DNA from: Limnobaculum parvum
Lineage (GTDB): Bacteria; Pseudomonadota; Gammaproteobacteria; Enterobacterales; Enterobacteriaceae
Reading direction: 5' to 3'
Assembly (NCBI RefSeq): GCF_003096015.2
Contig: NZ_CP029185.2
Location: forward strand, 3,645,001-3,709,000
DNA length: 64,000 bases
The position numbers and the translations under genes are program-made. Under the pieces are notes generated by a model that searched no databases, was not told the DNA's origin, and worked only from the letters and a program-made list of their open reading frames with translations. Below, piece by piece: positions 25,061 to 34,378 of the stretch; positions within the stretch are counted from its first letter, which is position 1, and every line of letters begins with the position of its first letter.

Positions 25061-25986
25061 CAGGATTTCCCTCTCTTGGCGCGTGGATGAGCAGCATCAT
25101 ACACCGAGCTTAAATGCTGAAAATCCAAGTGGGTATAGATTTGAGTAGTGGAGAGGTTAGCATGTCCCAGCAGCTCTTGCACGGCTCGTAGGTCACCGCT
25201 GGACTCTAACATATGGGTAGCAAAAGAGTGCCGTAGCTTATGTGGATGAACATGGCTGTTCACCCCTTGCTTAACGCCCCACTCGGCAAAACGCTTTTCC
25301 ACATTGCGAGCTGAAATTCGGTTGCCATGTTTTGAGACAAACAGCGCATCATCATCCGGCGCATAATACTCGCGCATGGGTAACCAGCGGTTTAACCAAG
25401 TTATGGCCATTCTTCCGATGGGTAATTTACGCTCTTTACTGCCTTTTCCCACCACCCGAATATCACCAGACGCCAGATTCACCTGACGACAATCTAAACC
25501 AACCAGTTCAGACAAACGCAGACCCGCACCATACATCAGCTCCAACATGGTGCGATCCCTGACCGCCAGAGGATCGTTTAAGTCGATATCCAGCAGATGA
25601 TTCACTTCATCCACATCCATGTTTTTCGGTAGGTGGCGGCCTTTACGCGGCGTCGAGATCCCTTTTGCCGGATTGGCCGTGATTTGCCCCTGACCGATCA
25701 TCCAGTCTAAGAAACTGCGAAGGGCGGAGAGTCGAAGCGCCAAGCTGGCAGACTCCAGACCAGAACGTTTGCTACGGGTAACCAGCATCCGTACACCCGC
25801 GGCATCCAGTTTGGTCCAGTCCGTCAATCCAATATCAACCAGCAGAGCAATCAGCGCCGCCAGCTGCCGCTGGTAGCTTTTCAGCGTGTAGGGACTGAGC
25901 TGACGTTCAACCCGCAGATAACGCAGAAAACTATCAACAGGATTCTGTAGTGATGGACAACTGAGTTCATCATGATGTTCAGTCAT
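25060..25986 (-). CDS. xerC: XerC, tyrosine site-specific recombinase
   Basis: With XerD it resolves chromosome dimers at dif under FtsK control. The 308-residue product (from ATG 25986) has an N-terminal SAM-like DNA-binding domain (FLRYLRVERQLSPYTLKSYQRQL) and a C-terminal catalytic domain with R157, K181, H249 (HKLRH), R252, H275 and nucleophile Y284 (TTQIYTHLDF). ATG 25986 is chosen because it overlaps the yigA stop in ATGA, the usual coupling in this operon; an ATG at 26001 would add five residues. A short N-terminal extension (MTEHHDELSCPSLQNP) exceeds the E. coli protein by about ten residues. Confidence 0.96.
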   Translation of the reverse strand: MTEHHDELSCPSLQNPVDSFLRYLRVERQLSPYTLKSYQRQLAALIALLVDIGLTDWTKLDAAGVRMLVTRSKRSGLESASLALRLSALRSFLDWMIGQGQITANPAKGISTPRKGRHLPKNMDVDEVNHLLDIDLNDPLAVRDRTMLELMYGAGLRLSELVGLDCRQVNLASGDIRVVGKGSKERKLPIGRMAITWLNRWLPMREYYAPDDDALFVSKHGNRISARNVEKRFAEWGVKQGVNSHVHPHKLRHSFATHMLESSGDLRAVQELLGHANLSTTQIYTHLDFQHLSSVYDAAHPRAKRGKS

Positions 25987-26699
25987 ACCGGTTCTATCCA
26001 TCGGGATAATAATCCTGGCAGGATCAGGCTGAGTTGATCCAGTATCAATGTTCCCATGCCTTGCTGGTAATGCTGAGGATCGCGGCTGGTAAAGATCACC
26101 ATACCTAAGTCCCCTCTTTTTCCTAACAGGGATAATGCAACTGAACCGACCATTTTGGCCTCAGGCATCAACAACAGAATTTCCGGACCATTCAACGGGC
26201 CTAAATATTGATTACGATTACCCAGCCGCTGAATACGCATAGATTCGAATGATTGGCGCGGCAAGGAAAGATGGGTGAAATCCGAAGGCGCGCCTAGGTG
26301 CCATTTCTCATTAAACAGACGAATAGTAGCGTCAATCAATCCCAGAGAACGGGCCCATTGCCTTAGGCTATCTAATAAATCTTGCAGGCTCTCGGCCTGC
26401 ACCAACTGACATTGCAGGTTAATCAGCCGGGTAAACAGAATCTCATTGGTGGTCGCCTGTTCCATCAAGAGCGTAATCTCTTCTTCTAACTGCTCAATAT
26501 GATTACGCTGACGACCCATTTGCCATTCAACTAATGAGATGCTGTCCCTCACCGGGTGAGGAACCCGCATTTGTTCAATTTGTCGGGCATTGCGAATAAA
26601 AAAATCAGGATTACTCAACAGATACTGACTGACCATGTCATCGGTGAGGCTGACTGGCGGAGTCTCGGAAGTTGATCCGTCTTTTTTACGCTGGCTCAT
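25983..26699 (-). CDS. yigA: YigA, DUF484 family protein
   Basis: A 238-residue cytoplasmic protein of the DUF484 family. The central and C-terminal part resembles a GAF-type sensor fold (LVQAESLQDLLDSLRQWARSLGLIDATIRLF and RGDLGMVIFTSRDPQHYQQGMGTLILDQLS). The N-terminal region begins with VSQYLLSNPDFFIRN, a family hallmark, and has a predicted coiled coil around HIEQLEEEITLLMEQ. The function is not known. It overlaps dapF upstream and xerC downstream by four bases each, so the three are translationally coupled. Confidence 0.9.
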   Translation of the reverse strand: MSQRKKDGSTSETPPVSLTDDMVSQYLLSNPDFFIRNARQIEQMRVPHPVRDSISLVEWQMGRQRNHIEQLEEEITLLMEQATTNEILFTRLINLQCQLVQAESLQDLLDSLRQWARSLGLIDATIRLFNEKWHLGAPSDFTHLSLPRQSFESMRIQRLGNRNQYLGPLNGPEILLLMPEAKMVGSVALSLLGKRGDLGMVIFTSRDPQHYQQGMGTLILDQLSLILPGLLSRWIEPV

Positions 26700-27520
26700 A
26701 GATGAATAAACCCATCATAAACATGTGAAGCAGGCCCTACCATATACAGCGGATTCCCCGGGCCTTTCCAGCTTATTTGTAAACTGCCGCCGGGAAGTTC
26801 GACCTTCACATTTTCATCCAGCACGCCCTGCATAATACCCACGGCAACCGCAGCACAAGCACCACTGCCACAGGCCTGGGTTTCACCGGCACCGCGCTCA
26901 TAGACTCTCAGGCAAACGCTTCCACGATGGATGACCTGCATAAAACCAATATTGGCTCGCTCAGGAAAGCGTTCATGGCTTTCCAGTAATGGTCCCAGTT
27001 CTTCCACATTGGCGTTTTCTACGTTATCTACTTGTAAAACACAGTGCGGATTACCCATTGATACTACACCGCACAGCACCGTGTGTTCAGCCGCGCGGAA
27101 AATGTAGGTTTTTTCCATTTTTGTGGCACGAAAAGGGACATTCGAGGGGTCAAAATCAGGCTCGCCCATGTTAACGGTAACCAAATCGTCTTCACTCACT
27201 GAGAGCGTCATACGGCCATTTTGCGTACTGACCCGGATATCTCGTTTATTGGTCAATCCTTTCAGGCGAACAAAGCGCGCAAAGCAGCGGGCACCATTGC
27301 CGCACTGTGCAACTTCACTTCCGTCAGCATTAAATATCCGGTAATGAAAATCTAAATCAGGATCGTAGGGCGCCTCAACCACCAGAAGTTGGTCGAAGCC
27401 GACGCCATAGTGGCGATCCGCCAGACGGCGAATCAGCTCTGGTGAAAAATAGACGTTCTGTGTCACCGCATCGACAACCATAAAATCGTTGCCCAAGCCA
27501 TGCATTTTAGAGAATTGCAT
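26696..27520 (-). CDS. dapF: DapF, diaminopimelate epimerase
   Basis: Interconverts LL- and meso-diaminopimelate, supplying peptidoglycan and lysine synthesis. From ATG 27520 the product has 274 residues like E. coli DapF, starting MQFSKMHGLGNDFMVVDA. The two active-site cysteines are C73 (AQCGNGARC) and C217 (TQACGSGAC). ATG 27520 has a good GGGG ribosome-binding site six bases upstream; an ATG at 27532 adds four unconserved residues. Here lysA lies just upstream, so the two last steps of lysine synthesis are adjacent. Confidence 0.97.
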   Translation of the reverse strand: MQFSKMHGLGNDFMVVDAVTQNVYFSPELIRRLADRHYGVGFDQLLVVEAPYDPDLDFHYRIFNADGSEVAQCGNGARCFARFVRLKGLTNKRDIRVSTQNGRMTLSVSEDDLVTVNMGEPDFDPSNVPFRATKMEKTYIFRAAEHTVLCGVVSMGNPHCVLQVDNVENANVEELGPLLESHERFPERANIGFMQVIHRGSVCLRVYERGAGETQACGSGACAAVAVGIMQGVLDENVKVELPGGSLQISWKGPGNPLYMVGPASHVYDGFIHL

Positions 27521-27636
27521 TTCATACCCCACTTTCGACGATCTTATATCCTACTGATTTATCGCCAGTTAAATTCTCGTCTTGCCGGGCCAGCCATTCT
27601 GAAGCTGTGAAACCAGAAAACGTATATCCTGATATA

Positions 27637-28887
27637 TTATTTCACCAAATGCTCACCGCGCCACAAATCTTCAAAAATCTCTCGCTCACGCACTACGTAA
27701 GCCTGTGCACCATCAACCATAATTTCTGCCGGACGGCAGCGAGTATTGTAGTTTGAGCTCATAGTGAAACCATAAGCGCCTGCGCTACGTACCGCCAGTA
27801 AATCGCCTTGATTCAGAGTCAATTCACGATTTTTGCCCAGAAAATCACTGGTTTCGCACACCGGTCCAACAACATCATAGGTTTGGTGCTGACCGGTTGG
27901 TTTCTCAATAACCGGAATGATTTTCATCCATGCTTCATATAACGCCGGGCGAATCAGGTCGTTCATACCTGCATCAACAATGGCGAAATGGTGATCGTCT
28001 TGATCTTTCAAGTACTCTACCGTGGTCAGCATAATGCCAGCATTGGCGGCAATGGCGCGCCCTGGTTCAAAACAAAGTTCCAGACCTTCACGACCTTTCA
28101 GCTTTTGCAGTAAGGCAGCAGCGTACTCTTTCGGTTCTGGTGGTGTTTCATCGTCATAGCGTACGCCCAATCCACCGCCCAGATCCAGATGATGGATCTC
28201 AATTCCATCCTCTTTAAGCTGGTCCAGTAAAACCAGTAAGCGATCGGTTGCGTCAAGGAAAGGCGAGAGCTCTGTGAGCTGAGAACCAATATGGCAATCG
28301 ACACCTCTGACCTCAATATTTGGCATCTCGTTCGCTAAGCGGTAAACCTCACGCGCTTTTTGATAGCTGATACCAAACTTATTCTCTTTTAATCCGGTAG
28401 AGATGTAAGGGTGAGTTTTGGCATCCACATCCGGATTAATACGCAACGAAATAGGCGCTTTCACCCCCATTTCACCCGCAATCTGATTGATACGGTGTAA
28501 TTCAGGAATAGATTCCACGTTAAAACAGCGGATCCCCACTTCCAGTGCCCGGCGGATTTCACTCACCGACTTAGCCACTCCAGAAAACACGATTTTCGCT
28601 GGGTCACCGCCGGCAACCAGAACGCGCTCCAACTCACCCTGCGAAACGATGTCAAAACCGGAACCTAAGCGAGCCAGAATATTCAGAAATGCCAGATTAC
28701 TATTCGCCTTAATCGCGTAACAAATCAGGTGTGGATGACCAGATAACGCATCATTAAATGCATGCCAGTGGCGCTCAATGGTTGCTCGAGAATAGATATA
28801 AAGAGGTGTGCCAAAACGAGCGGCCAGATCTATCACCGGTACATCTTCAGCAAATAATTGCCCGTCTTTGTAATTAAAGTAATCCAT
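27637..28887 (-). CDS. lysA: LysA, diaminopimelate decarboxylase
   Basis: PLP-dependent fold-type III enzyme making lysine from meso-diaminopimelate. The 416-residue product has the PLP lysine K60 in CYAIKANSN, the phosphate-binding glycine run in LDLGGGLGVRY, CFEPGRAIAANAG, and the active-site GPVCETSDFL with the dimer-partner cysteine, ending in MSSNYNTRCRPAEIMV. It sits between lptM and dapF. In E. coli lysA is elsewhere, beside lysR; a lysA-dapF neighbourhood is seen in other gamma-proteobacteria. The gap to dapF is about 116 bases without a clear terminator. Confidence 0.96.
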   Translation of the reverse strand: MDYFNYKDGQLFAEDVPVIDLAARFGTPLYIYSRATIERHWHAFNDALSGHPHLICYAIKANSNLAFLNILARLGSGFDIVSQGELERVLVAGGDPAKIVFSGVAKSVSEIRRALEVGIRCFNVESIPELHRINQIAGEMGVKAPISLRINPDVDAKTHPYISTGLKENKFGISYQKAREVYRLANEMPNIEVRGVDCHIGSQLTELSPFLDATDRLLVLLDQLKEDGIEIHHLDLGGGLGVRYDDETPPEPKEYAAALLQKLKGREGLELCFEPGRAIAANAGIMLTTVEYLKDQDDHHFAIVDAGMNDLIRPALYEAWMKIIPVIEKPTGQHQTYDVVGPVCETSDFLGKNRELTLNQGDLLAVRSAGAYGFTMSSNYNTRCRPAEIMVDGAQAYVVREREIFEDLWRGEHLVK

Positions 28888-29011
28888 AGTGTCTGCCTAG
28901 TCTGTTTTTTTATGCTGTATTTATCTGATACAACGGAAATACCCTGAATGTCCGAATCACGCCCCCTGTCGGTTACGTGATAAAAGTAAACTTTAGCGGA
29001 TAAACCAACGA

Positions 29012-29200
29012 TTACTCTTTGGTAGCGCTATCAACCTGAGTATTATTTTCTGTTTGTGCAGGTTGTGATTGTGTCGGTTTTAGCGGAGACTCCTTCTTAG
29101 GTGGCTCATCTGTTGGCATATATAAAGGCCCTTTCAAGCCACAGCCAGCAAGCCAAAAGGTGGTTAGTACTAAGAGTGAGCAACGAAAAAATGTATTCAT
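29012..29200 (-). CDS. lptM: LptM (YifL), small outer-membrane lipoprotein
   Basis: A 62-residue lipoprotein. From ATG 29200 the signal peptide ends in a lipobox WLAGC with the lipidated cysteine at residue 20, followed by the family motif GLKGPLYMP and a Pro/Gln/Thr-rich tail. E. coli LptM (YifL) helps oxidative maturation of the LPS translocon LptD/LptE. An in-frame ATG at 29221 would place the cysteine at residue 27; the shorter form matches the orthologue. It is divergent from cyaY, as in E. coli. Confidence 0.9.
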   Translation of the reverse strand: MNTFFRCSLLVLTTFWLAGCGLKGPLYMPTDEPPKKESPLKPTQSQPAQTENNTQVDSATKE

Positions 29201-29278
29201 TAAAATAAGCCTGTGATTCATTTTGTTTAGCCCTCTATAATCGCAGCTAGATCACGAAAAGCAATAGGAATTCTGATT

Positions 29279-29602
29279 ATGAATGATACTGAGTTTCATC
29301 AACTGGCCGAAAAACTGATGCATAACATCGAAGAAGCCATTGATAGCATCGATAGCGATGCCGATATTGATTATGAAATCAATGGAGGGGTGATGTCACT
29401 CTCTTTTGAAAATCGCACTAAGATTATCATTAACAAACAAGAGCCTATGCATCAAGTCTGGCTAGCAACCAAAAGCGGTGGATACCATTTTGACTACCGT
29501 GGTGGTCAGTGGTTTTGCGATCGCAGCGGTCAGGAGTTTTTCTCCGTGCTGTCAGAAGCCTGTACTGAACAAGCCGGTGAAGAAGTTTATTTGCGGGATT
29601 AG
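29279..29602 (+). CDS. cyaY: CyaY, bacterial frataxin
   Basis: Iron-binding regulator of Fe-S cluster assembly, interacting with IscS. The 107-residue product has the frataxin fold pattern: acidic first helix (MNDTEFHQLAEKLMHNIEEAIDSIDSDADIDYE), then beta strands with GVMSLSFENRTKIIINKQEPMHQVWLATKSGGYHF. The acidic residues of helix 1 bind iron in the E. coli protein. It is a single gene convergent with cyaA and divergent from lptM. Confidence 0.95.
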   Translation: MNDTEFHQLAEKLMHNIEEAIDSIDSDADIDYEINGGVMSLSFENRTKIIINKQEPMHQVWLATKSGGYHFDYRGGQWFCDRSGQEFFSVLSEACTEQAGEEVYLRD

Positions 29603-29768
29603 GTGGGGAGTCATTCGGGGGCAGATTGGTATGGCTCCCGCTTACAGGACCTGAAACCGATACCGGTTATAGTGTAAACCGTTTTCTTTCAGCATTGTAC
29701 TACCTTGAAAAATACATCATCGAGAGCCAACACACTGAATCGATTACCAATTATTTGATACAGATAAA

Positions 29769-32327
29769 TCAAAAAGTATGACTAAGAAGAATATCTTTTT
29801 TAGTCATCGGTACCGATGACGCACTCAGCGGTGAAATTGAGTTGCTGTTGAATGGGATGACGCGAGCTTCGCCCTCTGACTGAATAATCTGATAAAACTG
29901 TGGCAAGTTAAAGTTGACCGAACCAGAGCCGTAAGTAAAACGTTCATGGGAAGACGCGTAGAAACGGCTGACATCGCACACCAATTCTTCAATCCCACCC
30001 TGACAGTTCAAATACACTTCAACCCGGTTTAACTCATCCAAAATATAGATATTGAAGCCCTTATCCGTATCTTCAAAGAAGAACTGGATAATCCCTTCGC
30101 TGGCGGAACCATCAATAATTTCGGGTAAATGTTCCTGACCCGCTTTTAGCTGAACAGGTATTCCGTTCAGCTTATTATTGGAAATTGCACCATAAAACTC
30201 GACGGCATTTTCCAATTTCTGCACCGAAACGCTCAAACGCTCAAAGAATAAACCCCAGGTTTGCCCTGCAAGACGTAATGCTTTAAAACGGTTTGAATCC
30301 TGACGAGTACTGGATAAACGCAAACTAATGCATTCCAATACCAACTGTTGTAAACGTGTCTGAATTAACCCTCGCAGATGCTGGCTATAACAAAAGACGT
30401 CTACTGATTCAGGCGGCAGAGCATCCTGATGCATCTTGCCCAGAATAGTTTTCAGCGCTTCGATTACCGCTTGGCTACCGCTGAAATGCAGAGTACGAAC
30501 TTCATTCCATGAATTACGGTACAGTAAATCTACGCTACCTATCAGGCACTGCTCTTGATTGCCAAAACTGAATACATCTAATTTGCCGAGGTCAAACGGC
30601 GGGGTATTTTGCTGTAGCAGAGATTCTGTCGGATCATTTTCCAGATTAACAATGAGCGCCAAATGCCGAATTTCACAGGGGCTGTAGAGCGCCTTCGGCG
30701 TAGGAGCAGGTACTCTTAATGGAAAATGTTTAGCAATATCAGCAACAAACATCTGTAATTTTTCATCGCTGCAATATTGGCTATTTTTAACATGCAGGCG
30801 CGTATCCGGCGTCAACAAACCATTAAAATAGCTCCAAGCCACCAGCTTGCTCAAGTAGCGGTTATACTCCAGCGGCTGATGCCCAATAATAGCGTCAACC
30901 TGTGGAGCCTGATTATACAAATACCATCCGGCACGATTTGCCCGATCAATAGGCACCTGAATAAATGTGAGATTTTTTTCTGACAGATCCGGTGATATCT
31001 GTGGATTCACTAAAGTAACTTTACCCGGCAGAGCCTCAAAGGCGGCATATAACTTACGGGTTAGTACGCCAATATCTTGTGGGCTGGCACTAACGCTTAA
31101 ATTATTACGGCGGGCAAAACGAATCAGGTTGCGGTAACTTTGCATCAAGGCATCCAGCAACTCATTATGAGCATCACGGACGCGTTCAATTTTCCAGTTG
31201 GCGCGATCGTCTAAAATCTGCATACGCTCCATATCCCAGCCCCAGTCACGAGTTAACTGGCTGAGAATTTCCCGGCGCCAGTTGCCCTGAAGCGGAATAG
31301 CTTCCGTCGATTCAGACAGCCGTTCACACACCTTCATATAAAAACAGCGACGAACCAGATCTAGACGAGTGTCGTCACCAATCGCCTGTAAGTAGGTGGT
31401 CACTCTTTCCAGCATCATGTAATAAGCATCCAGACTGAAAGAGTCCAGTTCACCATTATGCAAACGCTGTTTAATGTCTATTGCCAACAGTTGCGACTGT
31501 GGGTATTGCCACGAGTAGGTTTCAAGCAGCAAGGTTTTCAACACCGCTTTATAAGGTGAGTCGATACTTTTATACAGTTGCCACAGGCTGGCACCAAAAT
31601 ACTCTTCCGCAGACAGGGAGCCTAAACCACCCAAATCTATCCACTCATCACGCTGTAGCGTTTCATCAGCAAACAGCGCGGAAACATACTCTTCGTAATT
31701 CATCTCCTGTTCATCCGGAACGATGTTCCATAAAACAGGCTTACCGGCTAAACGCACTGCACTACGATAAAATTCATCCAACAACAGAATATGCAGGGTA
31801 GAACCACAATCTTCATTATCCAGCTTACCGCTCTGATTTTGGCGGAAGCGGTTTTCATCAATCAAAAAGAAGTTAACTTCTACACCTAGCGAGGCGGCCC
31901 ACTGCGCTAGTAACAGGCATTTTGCCTGCAAAATAGTGCGTTCGTTGCCGTTCAGCCATGACTGATGACAAATCCAAATATCCAGATCGGAAAACTGGCT
32001 TTGCCCGACGGAGGAAGTGCTTCCCATGCTGTAAACGCCGGTGATAGGTAACGACTGGCTAGCATGTTGATTAAGAGGAATATCGGCGCTCTGACAGAAA
32101 TTCGTCAGATACTGGACTTGTGCTTCATTGGGCGTATAGGCACAGATACCGTTAGGAACGATTCCATCCTGATAACCCGGCATTTTCGGGTGGTGATAAT
32201 GCAAAAAAACGGGCAACATCGTATAAACCTGCTGAAAAGCAGATCCCATATTCGCCATAGCCCGATCGATACGTAATTGATTTAACGTATCCAATCGCTG
32301 CTTTAATAAAGTCATATTAAGATGCAA
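29769..32327 (-). CDS. cyaA: CyaA, class I adenylate cyclase
   Basis: Makes cAMP from ATP, the signal for CRP. The 852-residue product has the class I catalytic region GSTSSVGQSQFSDLDIW (102-118) with D114 and D116 as likely metal ligands, and a C-terminal regulatory half that responds to phosphorylated EIIA-Glc in E. coli. The start is TTG at 32327: the following residues HLNMTLLKQRLD align with the E. coli N-terminus, and E. coli cyaA also uses UUG, a weak start thought to limit expression. An ATG five codons in (32315) is the alternative. It is divergent from hemC, with a CRP site upstream. Confidence 0.95.
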   Translation of the reverse strand: MHLNMTLLKQRLDTLNQLRIDRAMANMGSAFQQVYTMLPVFLHYHHPKMPGYQDGIVPNGICAYTPNEAQVQYLTNFCQSADIPLNQHASQSLPITGVYSMGSTSSVGQSQFSDLDIWICHQSWLNGNERTILQAKCLLLAQWAASLGVEVNFFLIDENRFRQNQSGKLDNEDCGSTLHILLLDEFYRSAVRLAGKPVLWNIVPDEQEMNYEEYVSALFADETLQRDEWIDLGGLGSLSAEEYFGASLWQLYKSIDSPYKAVLKTLLLETYSWQYPQSQLLAIDIKQRLHNGELDSFSLDAYYMMLERVTTYLQAIGDDTRLDLVRRCFYMKVCERLSESTEAIPLQGNWRREILSQLTRDWGWDMERMQILDDRANWKIERVRDAHNELLDALMQSYRNLIRFARRNNLSVSASPQDIGVLTRKLYAAFEALPGKVTLVNPQISPDLSEKNLTFIQVPIDRANRAGWYLYNQAPQVDAIIGHQPLEYNRYLSKLVAWSYFNGLLTPDTRLHVKNSQYCSDEKLQMFVADIAKHFPLRVPAPTPKALYSPCEIRHLALIVNLENDPTESLLQQNTPPFDLGKLDVFSFGNQEQCLIGSVDLLYRNSWNEVRTLHFSGSQAVIEALKTILGKMHQDALPPESVDVFCYSQHLRGLIQTRLQQLVLECISLRLSSTRQDSNRFKALRLAGQTWGLFFERLSVSVQKLENAVEFYGAISNNKLNGIPVQLKAGQEHLPEIIDGSASEGIIQFFFEDTDKGFNIYILDELNRVEVYLNCQGGIEELVCDVSRFYASSHERFTYGSGSVNFNLPQFYQIIQSEGEARVIPFNSNSISPLSASSVPMTKKDILLSHTF

Positions 32328-32423
32328 GACGATTTGCCTGATTAATTCCCAAGATGGTTAAAGGAACTGCATTCTGGTTGCCCGTCCATTTAGCAAATAC
32401 AATCGTTCACTGATTGCCAGAAA

Positions 32424-32439
32424 CGTGATCAATTTAACA
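32424..32439 (-). promoter_or_regulatory. CRP site in the cyaA promoter region
   Basis: Read on the minus strand, AAGGTGTTAAATTGATCACGTTT is nearly the same as the CRP site of the E. coli cyaA P2 promoter, where CRP represses cyaA. The 16-base core is TGTTAAATTGATCACG. The site is about 100 bases upstream of the TTG start. Feedback repression by cAMP-CRP is inferred from E. coli. Confidence 0.75.
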
Positions 32440-32679
32440 CCTTGTGAGGTAGGCGTAAAGGTATTGCCCCTCCTCTCACTGCATCCCACACTACTTTGTT
32501 CACAATTCAATACAACATTCGAGGTAGATATCAGACCTTCCTGCTGAATAATAAATAATTTCAGCAAAAAGCATCGATACTTTATTTTATTTCAAATATT
32601 GATAATTATTATGCTGCGCTGACACCCAGTGTCCCAACTGATAGAATGAGACGACATAATAAAAAGGTAATGATAAAGC

Positions 32680-33618
32680 ATGTCTACTAACACTATCCGC
32701 ATTGCGACTCGTCAAAGCCCGCTGGCGTTATGGCAAGCACACTACGTCCGGGATCGTTTATTGGCTTTTCATCCAAGCCTGACGGTTGAACTGGTCACGA
32801 TGGTGACTCGCGGTGATATCATTTTGGATACCCCTCTGGCTAAAGTGGGTGGCAAAGGGCTGTTTGTTAAAGAGCTAGAAATCGCCATGCTGGAAGGGCG
32901 GGCTGATATCGCCGTTCATTCAATGAAAGATGTCCCCGTCGCTTTTCCTGAAGGCTTAGGTTTAGTCACCATCTGTGAGCGCGAAGACCCGCGTGATGCG
33001 TTTGTATCTAACCACTTTAATTCACTGGATGATTTACCGGTCGGCAGTATTGTTGGTACCTCAAGTCTGCGTCGCCAGTGCCAACTTCGTGCTCGTCGTC
33101 CCGACCTAGTCATCACTGATTTACGGGGTAATGTCGGTACTCGCCTGAGTAAATTAGATAATGGCCAGTATGATGCCATCATTCTGGCCGCTGCGGGCTT
33201 AAAACGCCTGAAGCTGGAAGCGCGCATCCGTCAATTTATGACACCGGAAGAATCTTTACCGGCGGTAGGCCAAGGTGCCGTGGGTATTGAGTGCCGTCTT
33301 AACGATCAGAGAACCCGTGAATTATTAGCGCCGCTAAACGATGCTGCAACGGAAACGCGAGTCATTGCTGAACGAGCTATGAATGCCCGTCTAGAAGGCG
33401 GATGTCAGGTACCCATTGGCAGCTACGCCGAGCTGGAGGGCGATCAACTTTGGCTTCGCGCGCTGGTTGGCGCACCGGACGGCAGTAAAATGATTCGCGG
33501 AGAGCGCCGTGGCCCCGCTACTGATGCAGAAACGATGGGAATTGCTCTAGCTGAAGAACTCCTCAATCAGGGAGCAGATGACATTTTGCAACGCGTCTAT
33601 CAGGATAGCCAGTCCTGA
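32680..33618 (+). CDS. hemC: HemC, porphobilinogen deaminase
   Basis: Polymerises four porphobilinogens to hydroxymethylbilane in haem synthesis. The 312-residue product begins TIRIATRQSPLALWQA and carries VHSMKDVP, GTSSLRRQ, LRGNVGTRLSKLD and the dipyrromethane cofactor cysteine C242 (EGGCQVPIGSY), the same number as in E. coli. It is the first gene of hemCDXY. Its stop overlaps the hemD start (TGATG), and it is divergent from cyaA. Confidence 0.97.
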   Translation: MSTNTIRIATRQSPLALWQAHYVRDRLLAFHPSLTVELVTMVTRGDIILDTPLAKVGGKGLFVKELEIAMLEGRADIAVHSMKDVPVAFPEGLGLVTICEREDPRDAFVSNHFNSLDDLPVGSIVGTSSLRRQCQLRARRPDLVITDLRGNVGTRLSKLDNGQYDAIILAAAGLKRLKLEARIRQFMTPEESLPAVGQGAVGIECRLNDQRTRELLAPLNDAATETRVIAERAMNARLEGGCQVPIGSYAELEGDQLWLRALVGAPDGSKMIRGERRGPATDAETMGIALAEELLNQGADDILQRVYQDSQS

Positions 33619-34361
33619 TGACCATATTGGTTACGCGCCCCTCCCCTGCCGGTGAAGAGCTGGTTAAACAACTCATTGCGCAGGGGGTTAGTGCTTGCCA
33701 CACCCCATTGATTAGCTTTGCTCCCGGTGATGCGCTCAGTAACTTACCTGATTATCTGAATAATTTACGTCCGGGCGACTTACTGATCGCCGCCTCCCAA
33801 CATGCGGTATATTACGCAACGGACAAATTACTCGAAGAATGTCACGGTTGGCCGGATAATATTGATTATTTAGCTATCGGGGAAAAAACGGCCAGAGAAC
33901 TTGAAAAAGTGACAAACTGTCCAGTGGCTCGCCCTGAAGGTCGCGAAATCAGTGAGCAACTGCTAAAATTACCCCAATTACAGTATGTTGTCGGTAAAAA
34001 AGTGTTAATTTTACGCGGAAACGGTGGGAGGCCTTTTCTAGCAGAACAACTTAAAAAACGGGGAGCTGAAATAACGTTCTGTGAATGTTATCAACGTCAC
34101 CCGATACCTTATGATGGCGAAAAACTTTACCATCATTGGCAACAGATGAACGTTAACACACTGGTAATTACCAGTGGAGAAATGTTACAACAGCTGTACG
34201 AATTGGTTCCTGAACGCTATCGTAATTGGTTACTTAGTTGCCAACTGCTGGTAGTCAGTGAACGACTTGCCGATCTGGCCAATACATTAGGCTGGAAGCA
34301 TTGCCAAATTGCAGATAATGCAGATAACGATGCGCTATTGCGTGCGCTACAACAAATTTAA
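33618..34361 (+). CDS. hemD: HemD, uroporphyrinogen-III synthase
   Basis: Cyclises hydroxymethylbilane with inversion of ring D to uroporphyrinogen III. The 247-residue product is a two-domain protein with the weakly conserved family pattern: ILVTRPSPAGEELV at the start, AIGEKTAREL at about 86, VLILRGNGGRPFLAEQLKKRGAEI at 133-156 and NTLVITSGEMLQQL at about 175. Identification is reinforced by the one-base overlap with hemC and the 17-base gap to hemX. Confidence 0.95.
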   Translation: MTILVTRPSPAGEELVKQLIAQGVSACHTPLISFAPGDALSNLPDYLNNLRPGDLLIAASQHAVYYATDKLLEECHGWPDNIDYLAIGEKTARELEKVTNCPVARPEGREISEQLLKLPQLQYVVGKKVLILRGNGGRPFLAEQLKKRGAEITFCECYQRHPIPYDGEKLYHHWQQMNVNTLVITSGEMLQQLYELVPERYRNWLLSCQLLVVSERLADLANTLGWKHCQIADNADNDALLRALQQI

Positions 34362-34378
34362 CTACGGGATGTGCCAAG

